NCBI RefSeq assembly: GCF_002386445.1 | Contig: NZ_DGIR01000027.1 | Span: 62,001 to 126,000, forward strand | Direction: 5' to 3' | DNA: 64,000 nt | DNA from: Pseudomonas sp. UBA4617 | GTDB taxonomy: Bacteria; Pseudomonadota; Gammaproteobacteria; Pseudomonadales; Pseudomonadaceae | Notes under the pieces: generated by a model | The model's input: only the letters and a program-made list of their open reading frames with translations | The model's database searches: none | What the model was told of the DNA's origin: nothing | Shown: piece by piece, positions 17,717 to 26,695 of the stretch | Position numbering within the stretch: position 1 is the first letter of the stretch | Layout: every line of letters starts with the position of its first letter | Made by a program: the position numbers and the translations under genes

Positions 17717-18179
17717 GAAATCACCTCATCAACTTCAAGCAACCCAAGCAAGCCGAACAGTGAATTGCTCGAGCAAATGCCTCGGCGTTTCCAGAAGAAA
17801 TTTCCTACAACCAAATGGAAGTAATGACGTAACCACTCTCTGTCGCCAAGCCATCGAAAAGAACGCACCAGCACGCCAGTCCACTGCTACCAAATACTGC
17901 CCTGGCTCGGGCATAGCCCTGCTCATCCCACGCTCCTTGTGCAAACTATCATCGGGCCATTATCGAGGGATGGAAAGCGAATAGAAGATACAGATCAGGG
18001 TATAAAAACCATTCAGAGAAAACGGAAAAACACATTGACCGCAGGAAGGCGATAGTTCAACACAGAAAACCTGGCAAGATATTTCGTTATGCCACGGAGG
18101 CCCAATTTGTAAGTAATCCGGTTCTCTGGTTGCTGTAAGTAATTTCTGTTTTTAATAGTTGACTCATTTTCCACGGCGC
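17717..18179. other. Intergenic stretch, relatively AT-rich
   Basis: Between the start of the 461-residue gene and the mexS terminator. The middle (about 17940-18180) is clearly poorer in GC than its surroundings. Short open frames exist on both strands (for example 17735-17944 minus and 17760-17984 plus), but none has a convincing ribosome site or recognisable product. It must contain the promoter of the minus-strand 16331-17716 operon; no clear -35/-10 was picked out. Confidence 0.4.
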
Positions 18180-18208
18180 AAAAAAAACCCGGGGCAAAGC
18201 CCGGGTTT
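18180..18208 (-). terminator. Rho-independent terminator of mexS
   Basis: A 9-bp stem AAACCCGGG/CCCGGGTTT with a GCAAAG loop. On the minus strand it is followed by an eight-T run (A-run at 18180-18187). It begins about 20 bases after the mexS stop. A textbook intrinsic terminator. Confidence 0.9.
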
Positions 18209-18228
18209 CCTGACCATTCGAACAACCC

Positions 18229-19251
18229 TCAGTGCTGCGCCATATCCAGCACCACACGCCCGCCGCACGGGCATTGGTCCATGTAGCGGTGCGCCTCCAC
18301 CACCTGCTCGAAGGGGTATACCTTGATGATCTGCGGTGTCAGCAACTGGTCGGCCGTGAACTGGTTGATATCGCGCAGGGCACGCTGCAACGCCACTTGG
18401 TCCTGACTGATACCCAGCTCCGGCTTGCCAGTGAAGTTTCCGATGCAATGCACATAGAACTGGATGTTCTTCTGGAACGCCGCGCACGCCGGGAACGGTG
18501 TCTGGTTGCCACCTTGCAGGCCATACAGCACCAGGCTGCCACGCGGCGCCAGGACATCGCCCAGCAGCGACATCTGCGGCCCGCCCATGCCGTCGAGGAC
18601 CATGTCCACGCCACGGCCATCGGTGTACTTGCCAACCTGCAGCAGCAAATCCTGCTCTTCGGTGACGATCACCTTGTCAGCCCCCAGGCCCAGCAGGTAT
18701 TCACGCTGTTCCGCTTCCTTGGTGGCGGCGAACACTTTCAGCCCGAGAGCCTTGCCCAGTTGCACGAACGCCGGGCCCGCGCAATGGCTGGCGTCGGTGA
18801 CCAGCGCCGTTTGCCCGGCCTTGGCCCGGGCCAGGTCGACATAGGCGAAATAGGCGATCAGCAGCGGCGTGTAATGCACGCTGGCCTCGATCGGTGTGAG
18901 TACATCCGGGTAGCGGGTAATGGCGGTACGTGGCAGTACGATTACGTCGCCATAAACCGGGTGCTGGTTGGCACTGGTGGCCGGGAAACTCGCCACCCGG
19001 TCGCCAACCACGATGTCCTCGACACCTTCGCCAACCGCAGTCACCACCCCGGCCATTTCGTGGCCGATGCCTGCCGGCAGGCGTGCCTGGGAGGGGGCCA
19101 GGTTCTGCCGCCAGAGCACGTCATACCAGCTGACGCCAACCGCTTCGACGCGGATTTGCACCTCGTCGACAGCGGGTGACGGTTCGGCCTGCTCCTCGCA
19201 ACGGAGCACATCGGCAGCACCGAACTTGTGGAACCGGATCATGCGGGACAT
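18229..19251 (-). CDS. mexS: MexS-type zinc-independent quinone oxidoreductase
   Basis: A 340-residue medium-chain dehydrogenase/reductase. The N-terminal GroES-like part has GIGHEMAGVVTAVGEGVED, and the NAD(P) fold has the ALVTDASHCAGPAFVQLGKALG segment. The structural-zinc Cys set is absent, as expected for quinone-oxidoreductase relatives. It is divergent from the MexT gene, as in P. aeruginosa. There, loss of MexS activates MexT and the MexEF-OprN efflux pump, perhaps through electrophile accumulation. No mexEF-oprN genes occur in this window. Confidence 0.8.
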   Translation of the reverse strand: MSRMIRFHKFGAADVLRCEEQAEPSPAVDEVQIRVEAVGVSWYDVLWRQNLAPSQARLPAGIGHEMAGVVTAVGEGVEDIVVGDRVASFPATSANQHPVYGDVIVLPRTAITRYPDVLTPIEASVHYTPLLIAYFAYVDLARAKAGQTALVTDASHCAGPAFVQLGKALGLKVFAATKEAEQREYLLGLGADKVIVTEEQDLLLQVGKYTDGRGVDMVLDGMGGPQMSLLGDVLAPRGSLVLYGLQGGNQTPFPACAAFQKNIQFYVHCIGNFTGKPELGISQDQVALQRALRDINQFTADQLLTPQIIKVYPFEQVVEAHRYMDQCPCGGRVVLDMAQH

Positions 19252-19457
19252 CGCATACCTCGCCTTTGTGAACCTCTAATTACCCTGAACTCTATCCGGG
19301 CTTTACCGGTTAGACCATCAGTGGTCATTAATAGTCGACATGCTTGTCATCGATTGGGCACCAGACTTTCCTTGCGATTGGCCCCCGTAAACCCGTGCAG
19401 GGTACCAGCCTTTGGCCTTAAGATTCACCCCTGCCCCCTTTCAGGCGAAGCGCCCCG
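19252..19457. promoter_or_regulatory. Divergent mexS/mexT control region
   Basis: A 206-base region that must hold both promoters. Around 19316-19357 there is an ATCA, a TAGTCGACATGC core and a GTCATCGAT. These are fragments like those of the MexT box as I remember it (ATCA-N5-GTCGAT-N4-ACYAT), but the spacing does not match exactly in either direction. A LysR-type operator here is likely; its exact limits are not assigned. Confidence 0.35.
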
Positions 19458-20372
19458 ATGAATCGAAACGACCTGCGTCGCGTAGACCTCAACCTGCTGA
19501 TTGTGTTCGAAACGCTGATGCACGAGCGCAGTGTGACCCGTGCGGCGGAAAAGCTGTTCCTCGGTCAGCCCGCTATCAGTGCGGCCCTGTCACGCCTGCG
19601 CAACCTGTTCGACGACCCGCTGTTCGTGCGCACCGGCCGCAGCATGGAACCTTCGGCCAGGGCGCATGAGATCTTCGCCCTGCTATCCCCTGCACTGGAC
19701 TCGATTTCCACCGCCGTCAGCCGTGCCGCCGAATTCGACCCGGCCACCAGTAATGCGGTGTTCCGCATCGGCCTGTCGGACGACGCCGAGTTCGCCCTGC
19801 TGCCGCAGTTGCTCAAGCGTATCCGTGCCGAAGCACCGGGCATCGTGCTGGTGGTGCGCCGGGTCAACTACCTGCTGATGCCGACGCTGCTGGCTTCCGG
19901 CGAGATCTCGGTGGGGGTCAGCTACACCAGCGAACTGCCAGCCAACGCCAAGCGCAAGGTGCTGCGCCGCAGCATGCCGAAGCTGTTGCGCGCCGACAGC
20001 GTTCCCGGCGCCATTACCCTGGACGACTTCTGTGCCCGGCCGCACGCGCTGGTGTCGTTCGCCGGTGACCTGTCGGGGTTCATCGACGAAGCCCTGGAGG
20101 AAATCGGTCGCAAGCGTCATGTGGTGCTGGCGGTGCCGCAGTTCAACGGGTTGGGGAGCTTGCTGGCGGGCACCGATATCGTGGCCACGGTGCCGGATTA
20201 CACGGCCGATGCGCTGACCGCAGCGGGTGGGCTGCGGGCGGAGGACTTGCCGCTGGAGGTGCGCAGTTTCGAACTGCACATGGCCTGGCGCGGAGCGCAG
20301 GACAATGACCCGGCAGAGCGTTGGTTGCGCTCGCGGATACAGATGTTTTTCGGTGACCCCGATAGTCTTTGA
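19458..20372 (+). CDS. mexT: LysR-family regulator MexT
   Basis: 304 residues. The N-terminal HTH is RRVDLNLLIVFETLMHERSV followed by TRAAEKLFLGQPAISAALSRL. The effector domain carries RIGLSDDAEFALLPQLLKR and VPQFNGLGSLLAGTDIVATV. It matches my memory of P. aeruginosa MexT along almost its whole length, including the RWLRSRIQMF end followed by GDPDSL. MexT is a redox-sensing activator of mexEF-oprN and mexS. The frame is intact, unlike the naturally disrupted mexT of some P. aeruginosa strains. A small hairpin (AGCGCCAT/ATGGCGCT, 20386-20415) follows the stop. Confidence 0.9.
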   Translation: MNRNDLRRVDLNLLIVFETLMHERSVTRAAEKLFLGQPAISAALSRLRNLFDDPLFVRTGRSMEPSARAHEIFALLSPALDSISTAVSRAAEFDPATSNAVFRIGLSDDAEFALLPQLLKRIRAEAPGIVLVVRRVNYLLMPTLLASGEISVGVSYTSELPANAKRKVLRRSMPKLLRADSVPGAITLDDFCARPHALVSFAGDLSGFIDEALEEIGRKRHVVLAVPQFNGLGSLLAGTDIVATVPDYTADALTAAGGLRAEDLPLEVRSFELHMAWRGAQDNDPAERWLRSRIQMFFGDPDSL

Positions 20373-20429
20373 CTGGGGTCAACCAAGCGCCATAGCCCTT
20401 TGAATACATGGCGCTAGCTATTGGCTGTA

Positions 20430-20490
20430 GACCAGCGCTTCGCGGCCCCTCATCGCCGGCAAGCGCGGCTCCCACAGGTACAGCGCAGGC
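20430..20490. repeat. REP-like element downstream of mexT
   Basis: CTTCGCGGCCCCTCATCGCC is followed by GGCAAGCGCGGCTCCCACAG and GTAC, which strongly resembles P. putida REP units (CCGGCAAGCCGGCTCCCACAGG type). The rest of the 306-base gap up to the next gene (20373-20678) shows no gene and no clear promoter. Confidence 0.5.
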
Positions 20491-20678
20491 CTGAAGGCTG
20501 GTGATTTTCCTGTGGGTCAGAGCCTTTAAACAGCCAGGTAACCTTGGGCAGCGTCGCACACCGTGCCGATGGTGTTCGCCCAGAGCATGATGGCAACCGT
20601 TCTACCCGCCTACCCTGCCACCCTGTCAAAGGGGGAAATCCTTGGACACCAACCACCCGAGCCCATGGAACACTTTAC

Positions 20679-21272
20679 ATGCCTATCGACTTCAGGCCCG
20701 CCCAAGCCTCGGACGCACATGATATTGCGCGCTTCTTTCAACTGACATCGGAGGGTATGGCCGATTACATCTGGAGCAAGCTTGCCGCACCCGGAGAAGC
20801 ATTGCTGAGTGTCGGTGCGTCTCGTTATGCCAGGGAACAGGGCGACTTTTCCTACAAGAACTGCCTGATGGCCACTTTCGAAGGACGTGTCATCGGCATG
20901 ATGCATAGCTATGCCTTGCGCGAGAGCCCCGACAGGCCTGCCGAGACAGACCCGGTCCTTGCGCCTTATTCAGACATGGAAATACCCGACACCTTGTACA
21001 TATCCAGCTTGGCCCTGGATGAGGCATGGCGCAGCCAGGGGCTGGGCGCCCAGTTTCTGCGCCTCGCCCAGCAGCGCGCCGAGGACGCTGGCCTGGACGG
21101 GATGTGCCTGATCGATTATGCAGAAAACCACGGTGCACGCCGCTTCTACGAACGTCACGGTTTTCAAATTGTTAAAACCTGCCAGATCGTTCCGCACCCG
21201 ATGCTGGGCGTAACCGGTGAAGCCTATTTGATGTATCGCCCTGCCCATAACGTGCTCGAGAAAAAACCATGA
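20679..21272 (+). CDS. GNAT-family N-acetyltransferase
   Basis: A 197-residue single-domain GNAT. The acetyl-CoA loop is LDEAWRSQGLGAQFLRLAQQ, followed by NHGARRFYERHGF, the usual C-terminal beta-bulge region. The start ATG at 20679 (MPIDFRPAQASD) suits the family; a longer frame upstream looks non-coding. The stop overlaps the start of the cupin gene (ATGA), so they are co-translated. The substrate is unknown. Confidence 0.8.
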   Translation: MPIDFRPAQASDAHDIARFFQLTSEGMADYIWSKLAAPGEALLSVGASRYAREQGDFSYKNCLMATFEGRVIGMMHSYALRESPDRPAETDPVLAPYSDMEIPDTLYISSLALDEAWRSQGLGAQFLRLAQQRAEDAGLDGMCLIDYAENHGARRFYERHGFQIVKTCQIVPHPMLGVTGEAYLMYRPAHNVLEKKP

Positions 21273-21628
21273 CCAAGAAACTTACCGTGTTCCGCGAACT
21301 GGATATCGAACCGGTGCGCGACCTTCCGTTCTTTGAAGAGGTCGTGGAAGGCACCCCGCATACGCTGACGTCCAAGTACTATCACGATGAACAGCAAGGT
21401 CGCATTTCCGGAGAATGGGAAGCCAGCACCGGAGCGTGGCGTATCGACTACAAGGTCTGGGAGTTCTGCCATGTCCTGAGTGGACGCTGCGTCATCGAGC
21501 TCGAGGGTTGCGCTCCCATCACCCTGGCCGCTGGCGACACGTTCATTATCGAACCGGGCGCCAAGGGCAAATGGACCGTGCTGGAGGACATGAAAAAGAA
21601 CTTCGTGATCCTATTGCCCGCTATCTAG
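21269..21628 (+). CDS. Small cupin protein (DUF861/cupin_3 type)
   Basis: 119 residues with a single cupin barrel: WRIDYKVWEFCHVLSGRCVI then APITLAAGDTFIIEPGAKGK. Such proteins resemble ureidoglycine aminohydrolase-like cupins, and many are annotated only as cupin domain. It is translationally coupled to the GNAT gene. After it, 21629-21741 holds GC-rich, degenerate REP-like sequence and no gene. Confidence 0.78.
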   Translation: MTKKLTVFRELDIEPVRDLPFFEEVVEGTPHTLTSKYYHDEQQGRISGEWEASTGAWRIDYKVWEFCHVLSGRCVIELEGCAPITLAAGDTFIIEPGAKGKWTVLEDMKKNFVILLPAI

Positions 21629-21741
21629 GCACGAGGTCGCGTTTCATCGAGCGCAGCGCAAGGGACTGAGCTGCGCTGTCGCGCATGGAGCCGACCCTTG
21701 GTGGGAACCGCCTCAGGTCGCGAAAGGGACGCAGCACGGCC

Positions 21742-22284
21742 CTACGATCTTGAGGCTGCCTGGTCAGGCTGTGTGCCAATACTCGCCAGAAAAACCTCGG
21801 TATCGCGATTGCTTCGCAGGCAGACCGTGCGACAACCCGACGGGGCCATTGCCACCAATCGCTTCATGGCCTCCCGAGACGAGGTTCTTGTCCGCCACAT
21901 GAACCTGAAAAAGGCTGGCAGGTTGGCCAGCAGTTCCGGGCAGTTGTCCGGCAAGTCTGGTCGGGTTCGACCGCGGTTCAACATCGTCCTGAGGAGTACG
22001 CGCCAGAATCGAAGCGGCGCCGGGCGATCAATCCATATCAACATGTCGGCACGGGCCAGGCGGTGGTTCCACGTGGCCGAATGCCCGCCTTCGAAGATCC
22101 AGCACTCACCGGCCTCGACCTCGTGGCAAAGACGCGTCTTCTCCTCCCGGCTCCGTTCGACCCATCCGGGCTGCCAATGAATCCTGTCGATGTGCACGAC
22201 CGGCAAGCCTGTGCGTTCGCCAAGCTTGCGTGCCAAGGTACTTTTCCCAGACCCTGGCTGACCAATGATCATCACCCGTTGCAT
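21742..22284 (-). CDS. P-loop kinase/ATPase, adenylate-kinase-like
   Basis: 180 residues. The Walker A is GQPGSGKST at residues 8-16 of MQRVMIIGQPGSGK. The lid region VVHIDRIHWQPGW and the IFEGGHSATWNHRLARADMLIWIDRP segment match small nucleotide-kinase-like proteins often annotated as 'topology modulation protein' or AAA. The start ATG at 22284 is nearest the P-loop; a longer frame upstream was rejected. No operon partner. Confidence 0.7.
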   Translation of the reverse strand: MQRVMIIGQPGSGKSTLARKLGERTGLPVVHIDRIHWQPGWVERSREEKTRLCHEVEAGECWIFEGGHSATWNHRLARADMLIWIDRPAPLRFWRVLLRTMLNRGRTRPDLPDNCPELLANLPAFFRFMWRTRTSSREAMKRLVAMAPSGCRTVCLRSNRDTEVFLASIGTQPDQAASRS

Positions 22285-22456
22285 TGAAACTCCCTGTCGC
22301 CATGCCAGCTGGATGTCAGGCTCGCCATTGTACGCAACAGTTCCTGCCATTTGCGCTGAGGCGTATGGCCTGAACCCTTCCCGACATCTGCAACGTCCCA
22401 CATTTCCTGATAGGCTGCCCCGAGGACCAAAGCCCTACCAGCTCTCAAGGACGTAG

Positions 22457-22743
22457 ATGAACCCGCCAAGCATTGTGCGTTACTGGCATGCGGTCGAGTT
22501 GCTGCAACCGCAAGCCGTTCCCAAGCTGAAAAAGCGAGACGCCGACTACCAGCCCTTTTTCCAGGACATACCCAGCACTGCCCCAACCTGCTGAACGTTG
22601 CTGCCACCCGGGCCAAGGGACGGCTGTATGTCATTGGCGATCGGACAGATTGGCAAAATCGACAGTTGTTTTGCGATGTGATGGATCTGCTGCCTGCACT
22701 TCCACCGCTGGTGATGGCTAGCAACAGCGGTACACCTGCGTAA
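22457..22743 (+). pseudogene. Remnant of a large SF1-type helicase/AAA gene with internal deletion
   Basis: The first 45 codons from ATG 22457 read MNPPSIVRYWHAVELLQPQA and onward to DYQPFFQDIP, like the start of a large helicase-type ATPase seen in pseudomonads, then hit a TGA at 22592. In another frame from about 22573 the text reads PNLLNVAATRAKGRLYVIGD and continues to LLPALPP, ending at TAA 22741. NVAATRAK...LYVIGD is helicase motif VI and the C-terminus of SF1 enzymes. So the two ends of one gene remain and the middle is gone. Confidence 0.7.
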
Positions 22744-23086
22744 ACACCTGCCATGGCGACGAGCCTCTTCCCCAGAGGTTCATGCTCAATCTGCGGAGCT
22801 TGCGCCTTGGCGTGGCTACTGTATTTCAAGGTCGCGCACGGTATGGTTGGCCCACGCCAGGATTGGCGGTGTGCCATGGCCTTCAGCAGGATCGCCAGCG
22901 CGGAAAATCGGATTTTCATCAAGTACTACCGTGAAACGTGACATTCTCCTCGTTGTTCCACTGCCCTCGGCCATCGGTCGCTCACCCGCTTCGTTACCCC
23001 ATCGCGAAGCGCCCCTGCCTATCGGCTGAATCCGGCACTCGCGGCTACCGCTCGCGCTCCCCCATGGCTTTCACGAGACGACCTCC
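22744..23086. other. Unassigned 343-base stretch between helicase scar and MFS gene
   Basis: Short open frames (for example 22753-22941 plus) have no recognisable motifs. The sequence has the look of decayed coding DNA, but I cannot name a parent gene. It directly precedes an MFS gene whose start codon is unusual, which suggests the deletion or rearrangement next door extends here. Confidence 0.35.
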
Positions 23087-24334
23087 TTGGCAAATTCAAG
23101 GCCCCTCGCTTCCCATCACCGTGCCCTCGACTGGCTGAACTTCTTCCTTGCCGACGTACGCGACGGCCTCGGCCCTTACCTGGCCATCTACCTGCTCGCC
23201 ATGCACCAGTGGCAGCCGGCCAACATCGGCTTGCTGATGAGCCTGGCCGGCATCGTCGCGCTGCTGGCGCAGACGCCGGCCGGGGCCCTGATCGACCGTA
23301 CCCCGGCCAAGCGTGCGGTGCTGGTGATTGCGGCCCTGCTGGTCACCGGCAGTTGCCTGTTGCTGCCGCTGATTTCGTCATTCGGCTGGGTAGCCCTGAC
23401 CCAGACGGTCAGTGCCCTGGCAGGCTCGGTGTTCGCCCCGGCGATAGCCGCCATCTCGCTGGGTATCACCGGCCCCAGGGCGTTCACCCGGCGGGTCGGG
23501 CGCAACGAAACCTTCAACCACGCCGGCAATGCCTGCTCGGCGCTGCTGGCCGGCGGCCTGGCCTGCCTGTTCGGCCCGGTGGTGGTGTTCTACCTGATGG
23601 CGGTCATGACCGTGGCCAGCATCGTTGCCGTCGCGCGCGTGCCCGCCGCAGCGATCGACCACCAGTTGGCGCGCGGGCTGGCCCATGGCCCGAGCGGTGA
23701 TGACCACCCTGCCGGGTTCAAGCTGCTGCTGCACAACCGCACCCTGCTGGTCTTCGCGGTGTGCTGCGCGTTGTTCCACCTCGCCAATGCGGCGATGCTG
23801 CCCCTGGTGAGCCAGAAGCTGTCGCAGGTCGACCTGCGCCTGGCCACCCCGCTGACCTCCGCCTGCATCGTCGCGGCGCAGCTGGTGATGGTACCCATGG
23901 CGCTGCTGGTGGGGGCCAAGGCCGAGCACTGGGGGCGCAAGCCGTTCCTGCTGGCCGGCTTTCTCATCCTGCCCCTGCGCGGGGCCTTGTACGTGGTGTC
24001 CGACAACCCGTTCTGGCTGGTCGGCGTGCAGCTGCTCGACGGCGTCGGCGCGGGTATCTTCGGCGCGCTGTTCCCGATCGTGGTCAAGGACTTGACCGAC
24101 GGCACCGGGCGCTTCAATGTCAGCCTCGGTGCGCTGGCGGCGGTATTCGGCCTGGGTGCCGCGCTCAGCCCTGGCATCGCCGGGCTGGTGGTTCAGGCCG
24201 CTGGCTATGATGCAGCATTCCTGACCTTGGCCGCGATTGCCGGCGCCGCCTTCTTGCTGGTGCTGGTCGCGCTGCCCGAGACCCAGCCCGACGCTTCGCC
24301 ATCACCCTCCTTGACGACCCTTGCCGGAAACTGA
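23087..24334 (+). CDS. MFS transporter
   Basis: 415 residues with about 12 hydrophobic segments and an MFS-type loop (IDRTPAKRAVLVIAALLVTG), plus a second-half GAKAEHWGRKPFLLAGF loop. The only in-frame start near the conserved N-terminus (LDWLNFFLADVRDGLGPYLA) is a TTG at 23087, with no clear ribosome site, so the 5' end may have been altered. Similar proteins are general drug/metabolite exporters. The stop lies 7 bases before the ArsB-like gene, so the two probably form an operon. Confidence 0.78.
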   Translation: MANSRPLASHHRALDWLNFFLADVRDGLGPYLAIYLLAMHQWQPANIGLLMSLAGIVALLAQTPAGALIDRTPAKRAVLVIAALLVTGSCLLLPLISSFGWVALTQTVSALAGSVFAPAIAAISLGITGPRAFTRRVGRNETFNHAGNACSALLAGGLACLFGPVVVFYLMAVMTVASIVAVARVPAAAIDHQLARGLAHGPSGDDHPAGFKLLLHNRTLLVFAVCCALFHLANAAMLPLVSQKLSQVDLRLATPLTSACIVAAQLVMVPMALLVGAKAEHWGRKPFLLAGFLILPLRGALYVVSDNPFWLVGVQLLDGVGAGIFGALFPIVVKDLTDGTGRFNVSLGALAAVFGLGAALSPGIAGLVVQAAGYDAAFLTLAAIAGAAFLLVLVALPETQPDASPSPSLTTLAGN

Positions 24335-24341
24335 ACAGCCC

Positions 24342-25595
24342 ATGCCAGTCAGCGAACACGCATCGATCATCTGGGCGATAGCCGCCCTGGCCACCGCTGG
24401 CGTCATCTTGCGCCCCTGGCGCATCCCTGAATACGTCTGGGCCATGGGCGGCGCCTTGCTGCTGGTCGGCCTGGGCCTGATCACAGCGCCCAGCGCCCTG
24501 GCCGCGGTGGCCGAGGGCAGCGACGTCTACCTGTTCCTGGTCGGCATGATGGTGCTGGCCGAGCTGGCCCGCCAGGAGGGGCTGTTCGACTGGCTGGCAC
24601 GCTACGCCGTGCAGCACGCGCAAGGCTCCGGGCAACGGCTGTTCGACCTGGTGTTCCTGGTTGGTACGCTGGTCACCGTGTTCCTTTCCAACGATGCCAC
24701 GGCAGTGGTACTCACACCCGCGGTGTATGCGGCGTGCAAGGCGGCCAAAGCCGAGCCTTTGCCGTACCTGTTCATCTGCGCGTTCATCGCCAACGCAGCC
24801 AGCTTCGTGCTGCCTATCTCCAACCCGGCCAACCTGGTGGTATTCGGCAGCAACATGCCACCGCTGCCAGACTGGCTCAGGCAGTTCACCCTGCCATCGC
24901 TGGCGGCAATCGCCCTGACCTACCTGACGCTGCGCCTGGCCCAGCGCCGGCAGATCAACCAGCCGCTGGCATTGAGCGTGCACACCCAGCCGCTGTCGGC
25001 TGGTGCCCGCCTGTGCGCACTGGGCATCGCGCTGACCGCCGCCTTGCTGCTGGGCGCCTCGGCACTGGACATGGCGCTGGGCCTGCCGACGTTCGGTGCC
25101 GGCGTCGCGATCACGGCGCTGATCCACCTGCGCCAGCGGCGCAGCCCGATGCCGGTACTGCGTCATGTCGCGTGGGGCGTGCTGCCGCTGGTGGCGGGCT
25201 TGTTCGTGCTGGTCGAAGCGGTCGCCCAAACCGGCCTGGTCGTGCGCCTGGCCCAGGCGCTGGCCACGCTGGCAGAGGCTGCGCCGGGCCAGGCCAGCTG
25301 GCTGGCGGGCGTGGGTGTCGCCATTGCCAGCAACCTGATGAACAACCTGCCCACCGGGTTGATGGCCGGGTCCATGGGCTCGCTGGTGCAACTGCCGCAA
25401 CAGACGACGGCTGCGCTGCTGATCGGCGTCGACCTGGGGCCGAACCTGTCGATTACCGGGTCGCTGGCAACGCTGCTGTGGCTGGTCGCGATCCGTCGCG
25501 AAGGCGAGCATGTGAGCGCCTGGCAGTTCCTGCGCCTGGGGCTGCTGTTGATGCCCCCTGCCCTGGTGGCGGCGCTGTTGACGTTGCAGGTGTGA
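24342..25595 (+). CDS. ArsB/NhaD-superfamily (ion transporter) permease
   Basis: A 417-residue membrane protein with about 11-12 helices. Signature stretches are FLSNDATAVVLTPAVYAACK and FVLPISNPANLVVFGSNMPP, and IASNLMNNLPTGLMAGSMGS in the second half, the paired re-entrant-loop motifs of ArsB-like permeases. True ArsB exports arsenite; here there is no arsR, arsC or arsH nearby, so the substrate is open. The start ATG at 24342 (MPVSEHASIIWA) was chosen; a TTG seven codons upstream overlaps the MFS gene. Confidence 0.75.
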   Translation: MPVSEHASIIWAIAALATAGVILRPWRIPEYVWAMGGALLLVGLGLITAPSALAAVAEGSDVYLFLVGMMVLAELARQEGLFDWLARYAVQHAQGSGQRLFDLVFLVGTLVTVFLSNDATAVVLTPAVYAACKAAKAEPLPYLFICAFIANAASFVLPISNPANLVVFGSNMPPLPDWLRQFTLPSLAAIALTYLTLRLAQRRQINQPLALSVHTQPLSAGARLCALGIALTAALLLGASALDMALGLPTFGAGVAITALIHLRQRRSPMPVLRHVAWGVLPLVAGLFVLVEAVAQTGLVVRLAQALATLAEAAPGQASWLAGVGVAIASNLMNNLPTGLMAGSMGSLVQLPQQTTAALLIGVDLGPNLSITGSLATLLWLVAIRREGEHVSAWQFLRLGLLLMPPALVAALLTLQV

Positions 25596-25660
25596 TGTGG
25601 GGCTTCACGGCAGCCAAGCTGCCCTCGCGCCATCCTGCCTATGTGCCGCCCAGCTACCGC

Positions 25661-26548
25661 TCACACATCCAGGGTGCCTCTGAGCAACGCATTGAGCACC
25701 GCTGCCACATCACCGCCCTGGGTATCGAGCAGGCACACGGGCGCGCCGTCGAGTGGCGCCTGCGACAGCACAGGCCCCGCGCCCGCCAGGGCCAGCGGGC
25801 AGGCGATCTCCATCTGCAGCCAGCGCAGGCGCTTGGCCAGTGCGGCATTCAGCGGCCCTTGCATCGCCACCACGAGCGCTGCCGGTTGCGCCGCCGCACA
25901 CACCAGTGCCACCTCCTCCAATGGCAGCGCACCACCCAGGGCCTCGATGCGTTGCTGCTCGCCACTGAGCACCAGCGCAGTACCCAGCAGTACCAGCTCT
26001 GGCTGTTCATCGCCAGCCACCAGCAGCACGCGCGGGGCATCGGCCTGGTTCAGCTGCAGGCGCAGCAGTAGCCGTGCCCGCAGGAAATAATCGAGAAACA
26101 GCCATTGGCTGCGCGCCCCCAGCGCGTCGCTGCCGCGCAGTTCCTGCCACACCGGCAGCAACACCTGCCCGAACACGACCGCTTTCGGCAACAGGGTGAA
26201 CAGCTGCCCGTGCAACGCTTCCAGCGCCTGCACATCGTAGGTTGCAGTCGCCCGTGCCAGCGCCGCCCGCCAATCGGCGAACTGTTCGTCGCCCTGCCGT
26301 TGCTCGACAGGCTGCCGGTTCAGCAACGGGCCGACCTTGCTGATCGGCAGGCCATTGGCAGTCCAACGCAGGATGTCGCGGATACGCTGTACGTCGCTGG
26401 CCGTGTACAGGCGATGCCCGCCTTCGGTGCGATGCGGCTGGATCAGGCCATGGCGGCGTTCCCAGGCACGCAGGGTAACCGGGTTGATGCCGGTGAGGCT
26501 GACCACGTCACGCATGGGCAGCAAATCGGTGGGGTTCGTTTCAGTCAT
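25661..26548 (-). CDS. Class II LitR/PplR-type MerR regulator
   Basis: About 295 residues. The N-terminal MerR HTH is LPMRDVVSLTGINPVTLRAW then ERRHGLIQPHRTEGGHRLYT. The C-terminal region has the layout of the B12-binding domain of LitR/CarH, but the place where those proteins carry the cobalamin-ligand His reads AGDEQPELVLL, without it. P. putida PplR proteins are of this class and need a LOV protein for light response. The divergent neighbour here is such a LOV gene. The start ATG at 26548 was preferred to a TTG six codons earlier. Confidence 0.85.
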   Translation of the reverse strand: MTETNPTDLLPMRDVVSLTGINPVTLRAWERRHGLIQPHRTEGGHRLYTASDVQRIRDILRWTANGLPISKVGPLLNRQPVEQRQGDEQFADWRAALARATATYDVQALEALHGQLFTLLPKAVVFGQVLLPVWQELRGSDALGARSQWLFLDYFLRARLLLRLQLNQADAPRVLLVAGDEQPELVLLGTALVLSGEQQRIEALGGALPLEEVALVCAAAQPAALVVAMQGPLNAALAKRLRWLQMEIACPLALAGAGPVLSQAPLDGAPVCLLDTQGGDVAAVLNALLRGTLDV

Positions 26549-26695
26549 ACTGGGATTCGTCCGCAAGGTGCGCTCATTCTAGCCCCATCCACCCCTTCTG
26601 CGGCGAGCCGGTATGGTCCATCATGGGCAAAACGCGTCGCCTGGCCTGGCCGGCCAGGCTGCGCATACCCCAGACAGACTCCCGGGTGGGCTTGA

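Noticed and set aside
24342..25595. Calling the permease a genuine arsenite pump arsB
   Set aside because: The family also contains carriers for other ions, and no arsR, arsC or arsH is nearby.
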